Shown: in pieces, positions 34,374 through 42,654 of the stretch
How positions within the stretch are numbered: position 1 is the first letter of the stretch
Layout: each line of letters starts with the position of its first letter
Assembly: GCA_963752935.1 (NCBI GenBank)
Contig: CAVWAL010000020.1
Location: forward strand, 372,001-436,000
Direction of reading: 5' to 3'
Source of the DNA: RI-153 sp963752935
GTDB taxonomy: Bacteria > Chloroflexota > Anaerolineae > Caldilineales > Caldilineaceae
Length of the DNA: 64,000 nt
Notes under the pieces: model-generated
Told to the model about the DNA's origin: nothing
The model's input: the letters and a program-made list of their open reading frames with translations, nothing else
Databases searched by the model: none
Position numbers and translations under genes: made by a program

Positions 34374-35762
34374 ATGCGAATTTATCTTGATCAACTGGGC
34401 TGCCGCCTGAACTTTAGCGAAAACGATACCCTGGCCGGGCGTTTACAGGCTGCCGGTCATCACATCGTCCGCGCGGCCGAGGACGCGCAGGTGATCGTGC
34501 TCAATACGTGCGCGGTGACGGCACAGGCCGCCGGCAAGAGCCGCCAGACCGTGCGCCAACTGCACAAGATCAACCCTGCTGCGCGCATCGCCGTCACCGG
34601 CTGCTATGCTACGCTGCAGCCCGTTCAAGCGGCCGATCTGCCAGGTGTTGCGCTGGTGGCGGACAATCAACAGAAAGAGATGCTCCACACCTTGCTCGAA
34701 CCGTGGAGCGCCGATTTCGACGATGCGGAAGATGTGGCGCGTCTTCATCCCGACGGCTCGCCCTTTGCCTTCGCTCCCCAAAATGACTGGGGGCGTACCC
34801 GTGCCTTCGTCAAGGTGCAAGATGGCTGTAACAACAAGTGCACGTTCTGTATCGTGACCATTGCGCGCGGTGAAAGCCGTAGCCGCACCCTGGCCGAAGT
34901 GGTGGGCGAAGTCCAACAGTTGGCCGAGGCCGGGTATCGAGAGGCGGTGCTCACCGGCGTTCATCTGGGCGCGTATGGACGCGATCTGCCCGGCGCCTTG
35001 CGTTCGGATCTCAGGGATCTGACCGAGGCCATCCTGACCCAAACCGACATTCCACGCTTGCGCCTGAGCAGCCTGGAACCGTGGGAACTGGCCGACGGTT
35101 TCTTCGATCTTTGGCAACAATGGCCGGGGCGGCTCTGCCCTCACCTGCATCTGCCGTTGCAGGCGGGCACCGATGCGCAGTTGCGACGGATGGCCCGGCG
35201 CTGCACCGTGGATAGCTTTCGGCAGTTGGTCGAAGACGCGCGTGCCGCCATCCCCGATCTGATCCTCACCACCGATCTGATCGTGGGGTTCCCCGGCGAA
35301 AGCGCAGCCGACTTTGCAGAAGGCATGGCGTTCGTCGAAGAGATGCGCTTCGCCCACGCCCATATTTTCCCCTTTAGCGCACGCGAAGGCACGGCGGCGG
35401 CACGCTTTGGTCATGCCGTCCCCAAAACCGAGAAAAAGGAGCGCTCGCGTCGCCTGCATGATCTGATCGAACGCACCGGTCGCAGCGAACGCAGCCGCTT
35501 CGTGGGCGACGTACGCCCCGTCCTCTTCGAGGGCAGCGGCCAAGAGATCGACGATCAACCGGATGCGCTTTTGTGGAGCGGGCTCACCGACAACTATCTG
35601 CGCGTGCTCGTGCAGGCGCCGCACGGCCTCTCTCTGCGCAACCGGCTCTTCGCCGTCAAGCTCGACGAACTGCATGGAGACACCCTCTTCGGTACCTTGC
35701 AGGAGGAAGTTGAGTTACCCCACACTTATGTTGACGAGCCCCTGCCTCTCCCGTTAAAATAA
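34374..35762 (+). CDS. mtaB: tRNA (N6-threonylcarbamoyladenosine-C2)-methylthiotransferase MtaB
   Basis: 462 residues from ATG at 34374; an upstream in-frame start would add a tail without homology. UPF0004 domain with C10 (QLGCRLNFSE, the MtaB-type start), C46 and C77; radical SAM cysteines C152-x3-C156-x2-C159 (CNNKCTFC); HLHLPLQAGTDAQLRRMAR, TDLIVGFPGE and a C-terminal TRAM-like domain. It adds a methylthio group to t6A37 of tRNAs reading ANN codons, using two [4Fe-4S] clusters. Stands alone upstream of radA. Confidence 0.9.
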   Translation: MRIYLDQLGCRLNFSENDTLAGRLQAAGHHIVRAAEDAQVIVLNTCAVTAQAAGKSRQTVRQLHKINPAARIAVTGCYATLQPVQAADLPGVALVADNQQKEMLHTLLEPWSADFDDAEDVARLHPDGSPFAFAPQNDWGRTRAFVKVQDGCNNKCTFCIVTIARGESRSRTLAEVVGEVQQLAEAGYREAVLTGVHLGAYGRDLPGALRSDLRDLTEAILTQTDIPRLRLSSLEPWELADGFFDLWQQWPGRLCPHLHLPLQAGTDAQLRRMARRCTVDSFRQLVEDARAAIPDLILTTDLIVGFPGESAADFAEGMAFVEEMRFAHAHIFPFSAREGTAAARFGHAVPKTEKKERSRRLHDLIERTGRSERSRFVGDVRPVLFEGSGQEIDDQPDALLWSGLTDNYLRVLVQAPHGLSLRNRLFAVKLDELHGDTLFGTLQEEVELPHTYVDEPLPLPLK

Positions 35763-35879
35763 ACGAACATCCGTTCGCGTGTTCGTCTATGTCAATCAAC
35801 CTCTGTAGGTCAGACGGTGTCGCCAGCGCAGGTCGCCTGTTTTGAGATCCGTCGCCCGACGAAGAAAGTGAGTGCTCCT

Positions 35880-37256
35880 GTGGCCAAAACAAAAGTTCGC
35901 TACGTCTGCACGGACTGTGGCAGTGCGCAGATGAAGTGGATGGGCAAATGCCCGGATTGTGGCGAATGGAACACGCTGGAAGAGACCGTCATCGACGATG
36001 CGCCGGGGCGCAGCAACGGCGCGCTGGTGAATCTGGGCGCGCCGCAGCCGATTTCGCTGCCCGAGATCCCGACCGAACCCTCGCGCCGGATCGTCTTGAA
36101 AAATGGGGAACTGAATCGTGTGCTCGGCGGCGGGATCGTTCCCGGCGCGGGCGTTTTGGTGGGCGGTGACCCCGGTATCGGCAAGAGCACACTGCTGATT
36201 CAGATGGCGGCGGAGGTAGCGCAGGGCGGCGGCAAAGTGCTTTACGTCAGCGCCGAAGAGAGCGCCTATCAGATCAGCCAGCGCGCCGGGCGATTGGGTC
36301 TGCGCGAGGCAAATTTGCTCGTCCTCTCGGATACCATCCTCGAACAGATCCTGGATCGCATCCTCGAAGTGCAACCGGCGCTGATCATCGTCGATTCGGT
36401 GCAGGCGATCCACAGCAGCACCAATAACAGCGCCGCCGGCACCGTCTCGCAGGTTCGCGATTGTACGGCGCACCTGCTGCGCCTGGTAAAACAGCAGAAC
36501 ATTCCGCTCTTTTTGGTTGGCCATGTCACCAAGGAAGGCACGATCGCCGGTCCGCGTGTGCTTGAGCACATGGTCGACGCCGTTTTGCAACTGGAAGGGG
36601 AGCGCTTCCACAGCTACCGTCTGCTGCGTTCGATCAAAAACCGCTTTGGCAGTACCAACGAAGTCGGTGTCTTCGAGATGGGCGAGCACGGCATGGAAGA
36701 AGTGACCAATCCGTCCGAGTTCTTCCTGGCCGAACGACTGCCCAATGCATCGGGCAGCGCCATCGCCGTTCCGCTGGAGGGGAGCCGCCCTCTGCTGGTG
36801 GAGATTCAGGCGTTGAGCAGCCCGACGGCGTTTAGCCAGCCGCGGCGCACGGGCAATGGCATCGACTTCAACCGACTGCTGCTGGTGACGGCTGTCCTGA
36901 GCAAACGGGTGGGGCTGAATCTGGCCGTGCAGGATCTGTTTGTCAACGTGATCGGGGGCATGAAGATTGGCGAACCGGCCGCCGATCTGCCGATTGCCGC
37001 CGCTATTGCCAGCAGCTACCGCAACCTGCCGATTGCCGCCGACCTTGCGATCATCGGCGAGGTGGGCCTGAGCGGTGAACTGCGTAGCGTGAGCCACCTG
37101 CACAGAAGGCTGGGGGAAGCGGCGAAATTGGGGTTCAAACGCGCTCTGGTGCCGCGCAGCGCACTGCGGCGCAAGGGTGAGGATCTGCCTTCCGGTATCG
37201 AAATTTTGGGCATGCGTACCCTGAGCGATGCCCTAAACGTCGCCCTGGGCGAGTAA
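35880..37256 (+). CDS. radA: DNA repair protein RadA
   Basis: 458 residues from GTG at 35880 (MAKTKVRYVC by family convention); GTG at 35868 is an alternative. N-terminal zinc finger C10-x2-C13-x10-C24-x2-C27, Walker A GDPGIGKST (96-104), the RadA-specific KNRFG motif in SIKNRFGSTNEVG, and a Lon-protease-like C-terminal domain without protease residues (FVNVIGGMKIGEPAADLP). It drives branch migration with RecA during recombination. Ends at a 20-bp hairpin terminator shared with the convergent small gene. Confidence 0.95.
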   Translation: MAKTKVRYVCTDCGSAQMKWMGKCPDCGEWNTLEETVIDDAPGRSNGALVNLGAPQPISLPEIPTEPSRRIVLKNGELNRVLGGGIVPGAGVLVGGDPGIGKSTLLIQMAAEVAQGGGKVLYVSAEESAYQISQRAGRLGLREANLLVLSDTILEQILDRILEVQPALIIVDSVQAIHSSTNNSAAGTVSQVRDCTAHLLRLVKQQNIPLFLVGHVTKEGTIAGPRVLEHMVDAVLQLEGERFHSYRLLRSIKNRFGSTNEVGVFEMGEHGMEEVTNPSEFFLAERLPNASGSAIAVPLEGSRPLLVEIQALSSPTAFSQPRRTGNGIDFNRLLLVTAVLSKRVGLNLAVQDLFVNVIGGMKIGEPAADLPIAAAIASSYRNLPIAADLAIIGEVGLSGELRSVSHLHRRLGEAAKLGFKRALVPRSALRRKGEDLPSGIEILGMRTLSDALNVALGE

Positions 37257-37257
37257 A

Positions 37258-37302
37258 AACGGAGACGCCCCAATCTTCCCAGAAGATTGGGGCGTCTCCG
37301 TT
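37258..37302. terminator. bidirectional hairpin terminator between radA and a convergent gene
   Basis: The arms 37258-37277 and 37283-37302 are perfect 20-bp complements with a five-base loop CCCAG. The left arm starts AAC after AAA, and the opposite strand ends in GTT, so weak A/T tracts flank both sides. It begins two bases after the radA stop. Confidence 0.85.
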
Positions 37303-37308
37303 ATCACC

Positions 37309-37509
37309 CTAGCGGACTCGTTTGGCCTGCCCGTGCGCTTGAATGGCGGCCAGAACATGGCAAACCCAACCAAGCAAACCACCACTGCCGATCCAAAGAC
37401 CGGGCGTGATGATGAACCAGAAAATCGCCCACAAAAAACGACCATTGTAGACCTGGCCTACTCCGGGCAAAAAGAGACTTAGTACAGCGGCTGTGCCGGG
37501 ACTTTTCAT
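37309..37509 (-). CDS. small two-helix membrane protein (TM2-like)
   Basis: 66 residues. KSPGTAAVLSLFLPGVGQVYNG followed by two hydrophobic helices (FLWAIFWFIITPGLWI, GLLGWVCHVLAAI) matches the pattern of small TM2/DUF5683-type proteins, with the LSxFLPGxGQxYNG signature. The ATG has GAGAGGAAA upstream. Function of the family is not settled; it shares a terminator with radA. Confidence 0.65.
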   Translation of the reverse strand: MKSPGTAAVLSLFLPGVGQVYNGRFLWAIFWFIITPGLWIGSGGLLGWVCHVLAAIQAHGQAKRVR

Positions 37510-37635
37510 TGTATGTTTCCTCTCAAAAATTCTTCTACACTCACAATGCTATACGTAGCCGCCCTCAAATGGTCGCGCCGTGCGTTGTCGCGTTCCGGCT
37601 AGGGTGCGTTCCAAGTATTTCGGTTCCGATCTTCA

Positions 37636-37738
37636 GGGCAGCTACCAGAACGGACCGGCACGGAGGCCGGTCCCTACACGTAGGGATGGACCTCCGTGTC
37701 CATCCGTCGTGGCTTCCCGGTAGACATGGACCCACCCA
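37636..37738. repeat. 100-bp double-palindrome repeat, copy 2 (inverted)
   Basis: Reverse-complement copy of the element at 7236-7335, with both internal palindromes kept (GGACCGG-CCGGTCC and GGATGGAC-GTCCATCC types). It occupies the gap between the small membrane protein and the DUF1499 lipoprotein; nothing else was seen in 37510-37763. Confidence 0.7.
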
Positions 37739-37763
37739 ATAACTATGGGACACACCCTTCCGG

Positions 37764-38225
37764 CTATTGAGCGATGGGTTCGGCGGCGAAGGCTTGCTCA
37801 ATCGATTCCATGCGTGCCCGGTTGACACCCAGATCACTGCGGCCCAGACGCGCCGCCGAACGGAAGTGGATCAACTGTGAATCGGCATCGAAGTAAAACT
37901 CGACATCGTCGACAAAGCCAAACGTACGCGAGCGACTCTCGGCGTGGATGTAGCCCGGTTCGTCGGTAATCACCGTTGTGCGTTCCATCTCCCCAAGGAT
38001 CGCCAAAATGCGTGCCTGGGCGGCTTCGACAGTGCCGGTGAAGGTCAGCGGATCCATGCGCTGTTCCTCGTTACCCGTCTGCGTTGAGACGCAGTTGGGC
38101 GAGTCGGGGCAGGCGGCCAATTGTCCATTGGTGACACCGAGGTTGTCGGGTTGTTCTCCGGCGCAGCCGGCCAGACCAAATGTGAGCAAACAAAGCAGCA
38201 GCGACCACGTCTTCCTCAACTTCAT
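37764..38225 (-). CDS. DUF1499-domain lipoprotein
   Basis: 153 residues. Signal MKLRKTWSLLLCLLTFGLAG with lipobox LAGC (C21). The mature part has ACPDSPNCVSTQT, VITDEPGYIHAESRSRTFGFVDDVEFY and HFRSAARLGRSDLGVNRARME, the DUF1499 pattern. Anchored to the outer face of the membrane; function unknown. It is divergent from the YcxB-like gene. Confidence 0.8.
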   Translation of the reverse strand: MKLRKTWSLLLCLLTFGLAGCAGEQPDNLGVTNGQLAACPDSPNCVSTQTGNEEQRMDPLTFTGTVEAAQARILAILGEMERTTVITDEPGYIHAESRSRTFGFVDDVEFYFDADSQLIHFRSAARLGRSDLGVNRARMESIEQAFAAEPIAQ

Positions 38226-38289
38226 CGGTAACCCTTTCAGATGGTAGTTTTTTTATGTGGAATCAGCGCAAGGTGCGTCGGCGTTGAAC

Positions 38290-38318
38290 TTGTCGATTCC
38301 CAATACCCCCTCTATACT
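38290..38318 (+). promoter_or_regulatory. putative sigma70-type promoter for the YcxB-like gene
   Basis: TTGTCG (38290-38295), 17 bases, TATACT (38313-38318), about 100 bases before the ATG at 38426. A TTGACA follows at 38321 but has no good -10. The gap 38226-38425 holds nothing else. Confidence 0.5.
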
Positions 38319-38425
38319 AGTTGACAAAGCGCCCACTATCTGTGAAATTTTTCTCTTTTTCTTGCCAATTGGGGGAGTACCTACTATGGTTAGTAGGCTC
38401 TATCGCGTAAAATTGGAGAACCACG

Positions 38426-38947
38426 ATGGAATTCACCGTCGATCTGCGGCCTGAAGAGTACCGGCAAGCGATGCTCTGGCACGAGTTCGCCGGCACGATT
38501 GGGCGGCGAATCAACGATTTCATCGGTTGGAGTATTCTCGTGCTGACACCGCTGACGATCATCCTGTTGCTGCTGCTTGCGCCCGATGCTTTGAGCATCT
38601 GGTTTTGGCCTGTGGCGATTATGGCGACAGCCTATGCTGTCTACAGCACCCTGGTCATGCGCTATCAGATCCGCAAACAGGCGGCGATCTTGTTGGCCCA
38701 ACGCCCGGCCCTGTTGCATACCCGTTATCACGTCCACGCCAAAGGGGTGAAACTGATCGGCGCCGGTAGCGTCGAACAAGAGGAAAAGCTCTTTTTACCC
38801 TGGAACGAGATTCAACGCGTACACGCCGTTGGGCAACTCTATCTGCTTTTTGTGTCAGATGAGATGCTGCTGATTGTGCCCAAACGCAGCCTGCCCGATG
38901 AAACACGCTTCCGCGCCATTGTGCAGCAAGCGGGTAAGCTGTCCTGA
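38426..38947 (+). CDS. YcxB-like membrane protein
   Basis: 173 residues. Two adjacent hydrophobic helices at about 33-52 and 56-75, then a soluble C-terminal domain with YHVHAKGVKLIGAGSVEQEEKLFLPWNEIQRV and YLLFVSDEMLLIVPKR, the bPH-like YcxB pattern. Function unknown; probably a membrane-bound regulatory or sensing protein. It lies just upstream of the NMT1-type ABC operon, with a 62-base gap. Confidence 0.75.
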   Translation: MEFTVDLRPEEYRQAMLWHEFAGTIGRRINDFIGWSILVLTPLTIILLLLLAPDALSIWFWPVAIMATAYAVYSTLVMRYQIRKQAAILLAQRPALLHTRYHVHAKGVKLIGAGSVEQEEKLFLPWNEIQRVHAVGQLYLLFVSDEMLLIVPKRSLPDETRFRAIVQQAGKLS

Positions 38948-39009
38948 AGATAGATATATACCCATCGAACTAACAGGTGAACCGATACCAAACCGGAGGG
39001 AGTAAAAAA

Positions 39010-40108
39010 GTGAAGAAGTCTATCGTTTGCATCACGTTCTTGTTCATGTTGATGATGGCGGCCTGTGCCCCCATGACACCGGCGACAACCCCAGTTGACA
39101 CCACCGACCGAGGAACCGGCGGCCGAGGCCACCGTCCCTGCCGAGGAGGAAGCTGCGTCTGAACCCGGTGGCGAACTCACCACGGTGCGTGTTGGCTACA
39201 TCCCGGTGACGATCTATGCGCCGATTTACGTGGCCGACGCCAAAGGCTACTTCGCCGAGGAAGGCATCGACATTGAACTGATGCCGGTGCAGGGCGGTAG
39301 CGATAACGTGGTACAGGTAGGCGCCGGGAACTTCGACGTCGCCGGCGGTGGCATCAGCGCCGGGATGTGGAACGCCGCCGATCGTGGCATCGAATTTGAG
39401 ATCGTGTTGCCGCTCCATGCTGAACGTCCGCCGTTGACCACGCCACTGGTGGTGAGCAAGACCCGTTTTGACAACGGCGAAATCACATCTGTGGCCGATC
39501 TGGCGGGTAAGAAAGTCTCTGTGAATGCCTCGGGCGCGGCCACCGAGTATTGGCTGGAAAAGGCCTTGGAGCAGGGCGGCCTGACGCTCGACGATGTGGA
39601 ACTTACCTCGGTGGGCTTCCGTGAAGTAGCCGCCGCGCTTGAGAATGGATCGCTGGATGCCGGCATGTTGGGCGAACCACTCACGACCCTGGCCGAGGAT
39701 CAGGGGCTGATCCAGCGGCTGACCGATGATTTCTTGAGCGATTTCACAGTGACTGTGATCTATTACAACACCGATTGGGCTGCCGCCAATCCTGAACTGG
39801 CCGACGGTTTTGCCAAAGCCTTCCTGCGCGGGGCGCGCGATCTGGTGGGTGATGCCTGGTACGACGAGGAAAATCTGGCGATCATTGAAGAGTATACGGG
39901 TGTCCCCGCCGACGTGGTGGGCCGCGCCAGCCGCTCCTATCACGATCCCAACGGCGTTGTCCCCGTCGAGGATCTGATGATCTTGCAGCAGTTCTTCCAG
40001 GACCGCGGCACCCTCAACTATGACGAATTGATCGATGTCGAGCAGTATATCAACTCGTCGTACGCAGAGAAGGCCGTTGAAGCGCTTGGCGGACCGGTGG
40101 AAGAGTAG
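39010..40108 (+). pseudogene. NMT1/SsuA-like ABC substrate-binding lipoprotein, frameshifted in the linker
   Basis: GTG at 39010 with GGAGGG upstream starts a lipoprotein signal, KKSIVCITFLFMLMMAAC, with lipobox cysteine at 19. The frame then changes near 39100 inside a Thr/Pro/Glu-rich linker. The mature protein follows: TTVRVGYIPVTIYAPIYVAD, KGYFAEEGIDIELMPVQGG, DLAGKKVSVNASGAATEYW, AGMLGEPLTTLAEDQG. One base would restore a protein of about 365 residues, so this is probably a sequencing error or a very recent change. It binds a small substrate outside the cell for the ATPase and permease encoded next. Confidence 0.8.
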
Positions 40109-40135
40109 CGCTGGAGAGTCGAGTTAAGGAAGCGT

Positions 40136-40951
40136 ATGCCCATCATTCAAGCATCTGCACTGACCAGGTCTTTCCCCGGCCCTGGCGGCCCAATTGCAGC
40201 GTTGGGGCCGCTCGATCTGTCCGTGGCGGACGGGGAATTCGTGTGCATTGTCGGGCCAAGTGGCTGCGGCAAGAGCACCTTTCTGCGGCTGGTGGCCGGT
40301 CTGGATGAATCGACCGGCGGTGATCTGACGTTGACCGCGCCAAAGGAGAGCGAGCGGCCGTTCAACGCCATGGTCTTTCAGGGCGACTCTACCTTCCCCT
40401 GGATGACGGTCTACGAGAATGTGGAATACGGGCTGCGTATGCAGGGGGTGCGCGATAAACAGCGGGCGGCGACGGTAGCCGAGATGCTGGGCGTGGTGGG
40501 CCTGGGCGGATTTGCCGAAGCCTATCCCTATCAACTGTCGGGCGGGATGCGGCAGCGGGTGGCGCTGGCGCGTGCGTTTGCCAACGATCCCAACGTCTTA
40601 CTCATGGACGAACCCTTCGGCGCACTGGACGAACAGAACCGCATCCTGCTCCAAGAGGAGCTGCTGCGGATCTGGGAACGCAGCGACGTCCACGCCAACA
40701 GCGGACGCGGCAAGACCGTGCTCTTCGTGACCCATTCAATCGACGAAGCGCTGGTGCTGGCAGATCGGGTGCTGGTCATGTCTGCGGCGCCGGGGCGCAT
40801 TGTGGACGAGATCCGCGTGCCCTTCGCCCGTCCACGCCGTGTCTACGAACTCAAGCGCGATCCCCTGTTCGGGGAGTTAGCCTATCGGATCTGGCAGAAA
40901 CTGCGTGCTGAAGTGAATCAGAGCAGGGGGGAAGGGCGTAGTTCAGCATGA
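40136..40951 (+). CDS. ABC transporter ATPase (NitT/TauT/SsuB type)
   Basis: 271 residues. Walker A GPSGCGKST (from 40), Q-loop FQGDSTFPWMTV, signature LSGGMRQRVALARA, Walker B VLLMDEPFGALDE and switch THSIDEALVLADRV. It powers the importer formed with the binding protein upstream and the permease-MenA fusion downstream, whose start overlaps its last four bases (ATGA). The family imports nitrate, taurine, alkanesulfonates, thiamine precursors and related molecules; the fused prenyltransferase points to an aromatic head group. Confidence 0.95.
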   Translation: MPIIQASALTRSFPGPGGPIAALGPLDLSVADGEFVCIVGPSGCGKSTFLRLVAGLDESTGGDLTLTAPKESERPFNAMVFQGDSTFPWMTVYENVEYGLRMQGVRDKQRAATVAEMLGVVGLGGFAEAYPYQLSGGMRQRVALARAFANDPNVLLMDEPFGALDEQNRILLQEELLRIWERSDVHANSGRGKTVLFVTHSIDEALVLADRVLVMSAAPGRIVDEIRVPFARPRRVYELKRDPLFGELAYRIWQKLRAEVNQSRGEGRSSA

Positions 40952-42642
40952 AAGATCGATTTCTTCAACTCATTTCCCCCATCCTGCTCCTTGTGCTTTG
41001 GGAGGCGCTGGCGTGGTTCGGTGTGATTGACACGCGCTTTTTCCCCGCGCCCTCTGAGATCTTTGGGCGGCTGGCCGAACTGCTCCAGGACGGAACGATG
41101 CTCACGGCGACGGTGATTACGTTGCGCCGCGTCGTGATTGGCTTTGCACTTGCCATGATCCCGGGCGTGTTGCTCGGTGTGATCATGGGCATCAGCCGCA
41201 CGACGCGGCTGGCGCTGGCGCCGCTGGTTGCCGCGCTCTACCCCGTGCCCAAGATTGCGCTGGTGCCCGCCGTGCTGCTCATCTTCGGCCTGGGCGAAGA
41301 GAGTTATTACGCCGTCACCTTCATTTCGGTCTTCTTTTTGGTGGCGCTCAACACGCTGGCCGGTGTACTCAATCTCGAAGAGAAGTATTTTGACATCGCC
41401 CGCAACAACGGCGCCGGCCGTTGGGACATCCTGTGGACGGTGGCGATCCCCGGCGCGCTGCCCAACATTTTCACAGGGATCAACCTGGGGCTGGGCTTTG
41501 CCCTGACGGTGGTGGTGGGCACCGAACTGCTGGTACCGCTGGGCGGCCTGGGCGCGCTGATGTGGCAGAGCTATCAGATCTACGACATCGCTACACTCTA
41601 TGCCGGGCTGATCGTGGTTGCGCTGCTGGGCTGGGCGTTCAGCGTGCTCGTCAGCGAAGTGGAAGGACAGATGATCCCGTGGCGGGCAGCCGAAGCGCGA
41701 CAACGCAGGGCGCCGGCTGCAGCGGAGAATGAGCCGCGCATCCGTCGCTTCTTGCGTATGTGGTGGATGGCGACGCGCCCCTTTAGCTTTACGGCCAGCA
41801 TCACGCCGGTGACGTTGGGCGCTGTCCTCGCCGCCTATGATGGTCATTGGGACTGGCTGCTCTTCGCCCTTACGGTGATCGGCTCCGTCTCGATCCACGC
41901 AGGGACGAATTTGATCAACGATTATTACGACTGGCGCAAAGGCACCGACACCCCCGATTCGCTGGGGCCCAACCGTGCGCTGCAAGAGGGGATGCTGACC
42001 CCGCAGCACGTCTTCTGGGGGGGGATCTTCTTCTTCGCGCTGGGATCGGCGCTGGGCCTCTACCTGGTATGGATGCGCGGGATCTTCATTCTGTATCTGG
42101 GGTTCTTCAGCGTGTTGGCCGGTTGGTTCTACACGGCAGGGCCGGCGGCCTTCGCCTACGTCGGGTTGGGTGAAGTAGTGGTCTTCGTCTTCATGGGGCC
42201 GGTGATGGTGCTGGGCAGTTACTTTGTGTTGACTCAGCAGATTGCATGGGAAGCGATTCTGGTATCGCTGCCGATTGGGTTGCTGGTGGCCGCCATCTTG
42301 CATGCCAACAATATGCGCGACCTCGAAGGGGATCTGGCAAAAGGCAAGCGCACGTTGGCCAATATCCTGGGGCGCAGGAACAGTCAGCGCGAATACCTGG
42401 TGTTGGTGGGCGGCAGTTATGTGTTGCTGGCCACACTCTTTCTCATCGATGTGACGCTGTGGCCGATCTTGCTGCCGCTGATCACACTGCCCGCCGCGCT
42501 CAAGTTGCTTCGCATCGCCACTTCCACCAGCGCGCCGGCCGTCCTCAACCGTGTCGTGCGCGGCACTGCGCAGCTTCATCAACGCTTTGGCTGGCTCATG
42601 ATCCTCGGCTTCGTCGCCGCCATTGCCACGCAGATTGTTTGA
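40948..42642 (+). CDS. fusion of ABC permease and UbiA-family (MenA-like) prenyltransferase
   Basis: 564 residues in one uninterrupted frame. Residues 1-245: SsuC/TauC-type permease with about six helices and an EAA-type coupling loop (ARNNGAGRWDILWTVAIPGA, about 151-170). Residues 246-270: Ala/Arg-rich linker. Residues 271-564: UbiA prenyltransferase with ATRPFSF, first aspartate motif NDYYDWRKGTD (324-334) and second motif NNMRDLEGDLAKGKR (454-468), both intact, which fits 1,4-dihydroxy-2-naphthoate polyprenyltransferase. The permease would dimerise with a second copy of itself, bringing two prenyltransferase domains into the complex. I know of no described protein of this kind. It may import and prenylate a quinone precursor. 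Confidence 0.9.
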   Translation: MKDRFLQLISPILLLVLWEALAWFGVIDTRFFPAPSEIFGRLAELLQDGTMLTATVITLRRVVIGFALAMIPGVLLGVIMGISRTTRLALAPLVAALYPVPKIALVPAVLLIFGLGEESYYAVTFISVFFLVALNTLAGVLNLEEKYFDIARNNGAGRWDILWTVAIPGALPNIFTGINLGLGFALTVVVGTELLVPLGGLGALMWQSYQIYDIATLYAGLIVVALLGWAFSVLVSEVEGQMIPWRAAEARQRRAPAAAENEPRIRRFLRMWWMATRPFSFTASITPVTLGAVLAAYDGHWDWLLFALTVIGSVSIHAGTNLINDYYDWRKGTDTPDSLGPNRALQEGMLTPQHVFWGGIFFFALGSALGLYLVWMRGIFILYLGFFSVLAGWFYTAGPAAFAYVGLGEVVVFVFMGPVMVLGSYFVLTQQIAWEAILVSLPIGLLVAAILHANNMRDLEGDLAKGKRTLANILGRRNSQREYLVLVGGSYVLLATLFLIDVTLWPILLPLITLPAALKLLRIATSTSAPAVLNRVVRGTAQLHQRFGWLMILGFVAAIATQIV

Positions 42643-42654
42643 CGAACTCCACAT

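Noticed and set aside
40918..42654. 578-codon open frame antisense to the permease-MenA fusion
   Set aside because: Low-complexity H/Q/R-rich translation with no recognisable domain; the plus strand holds conserved motifs throughout.
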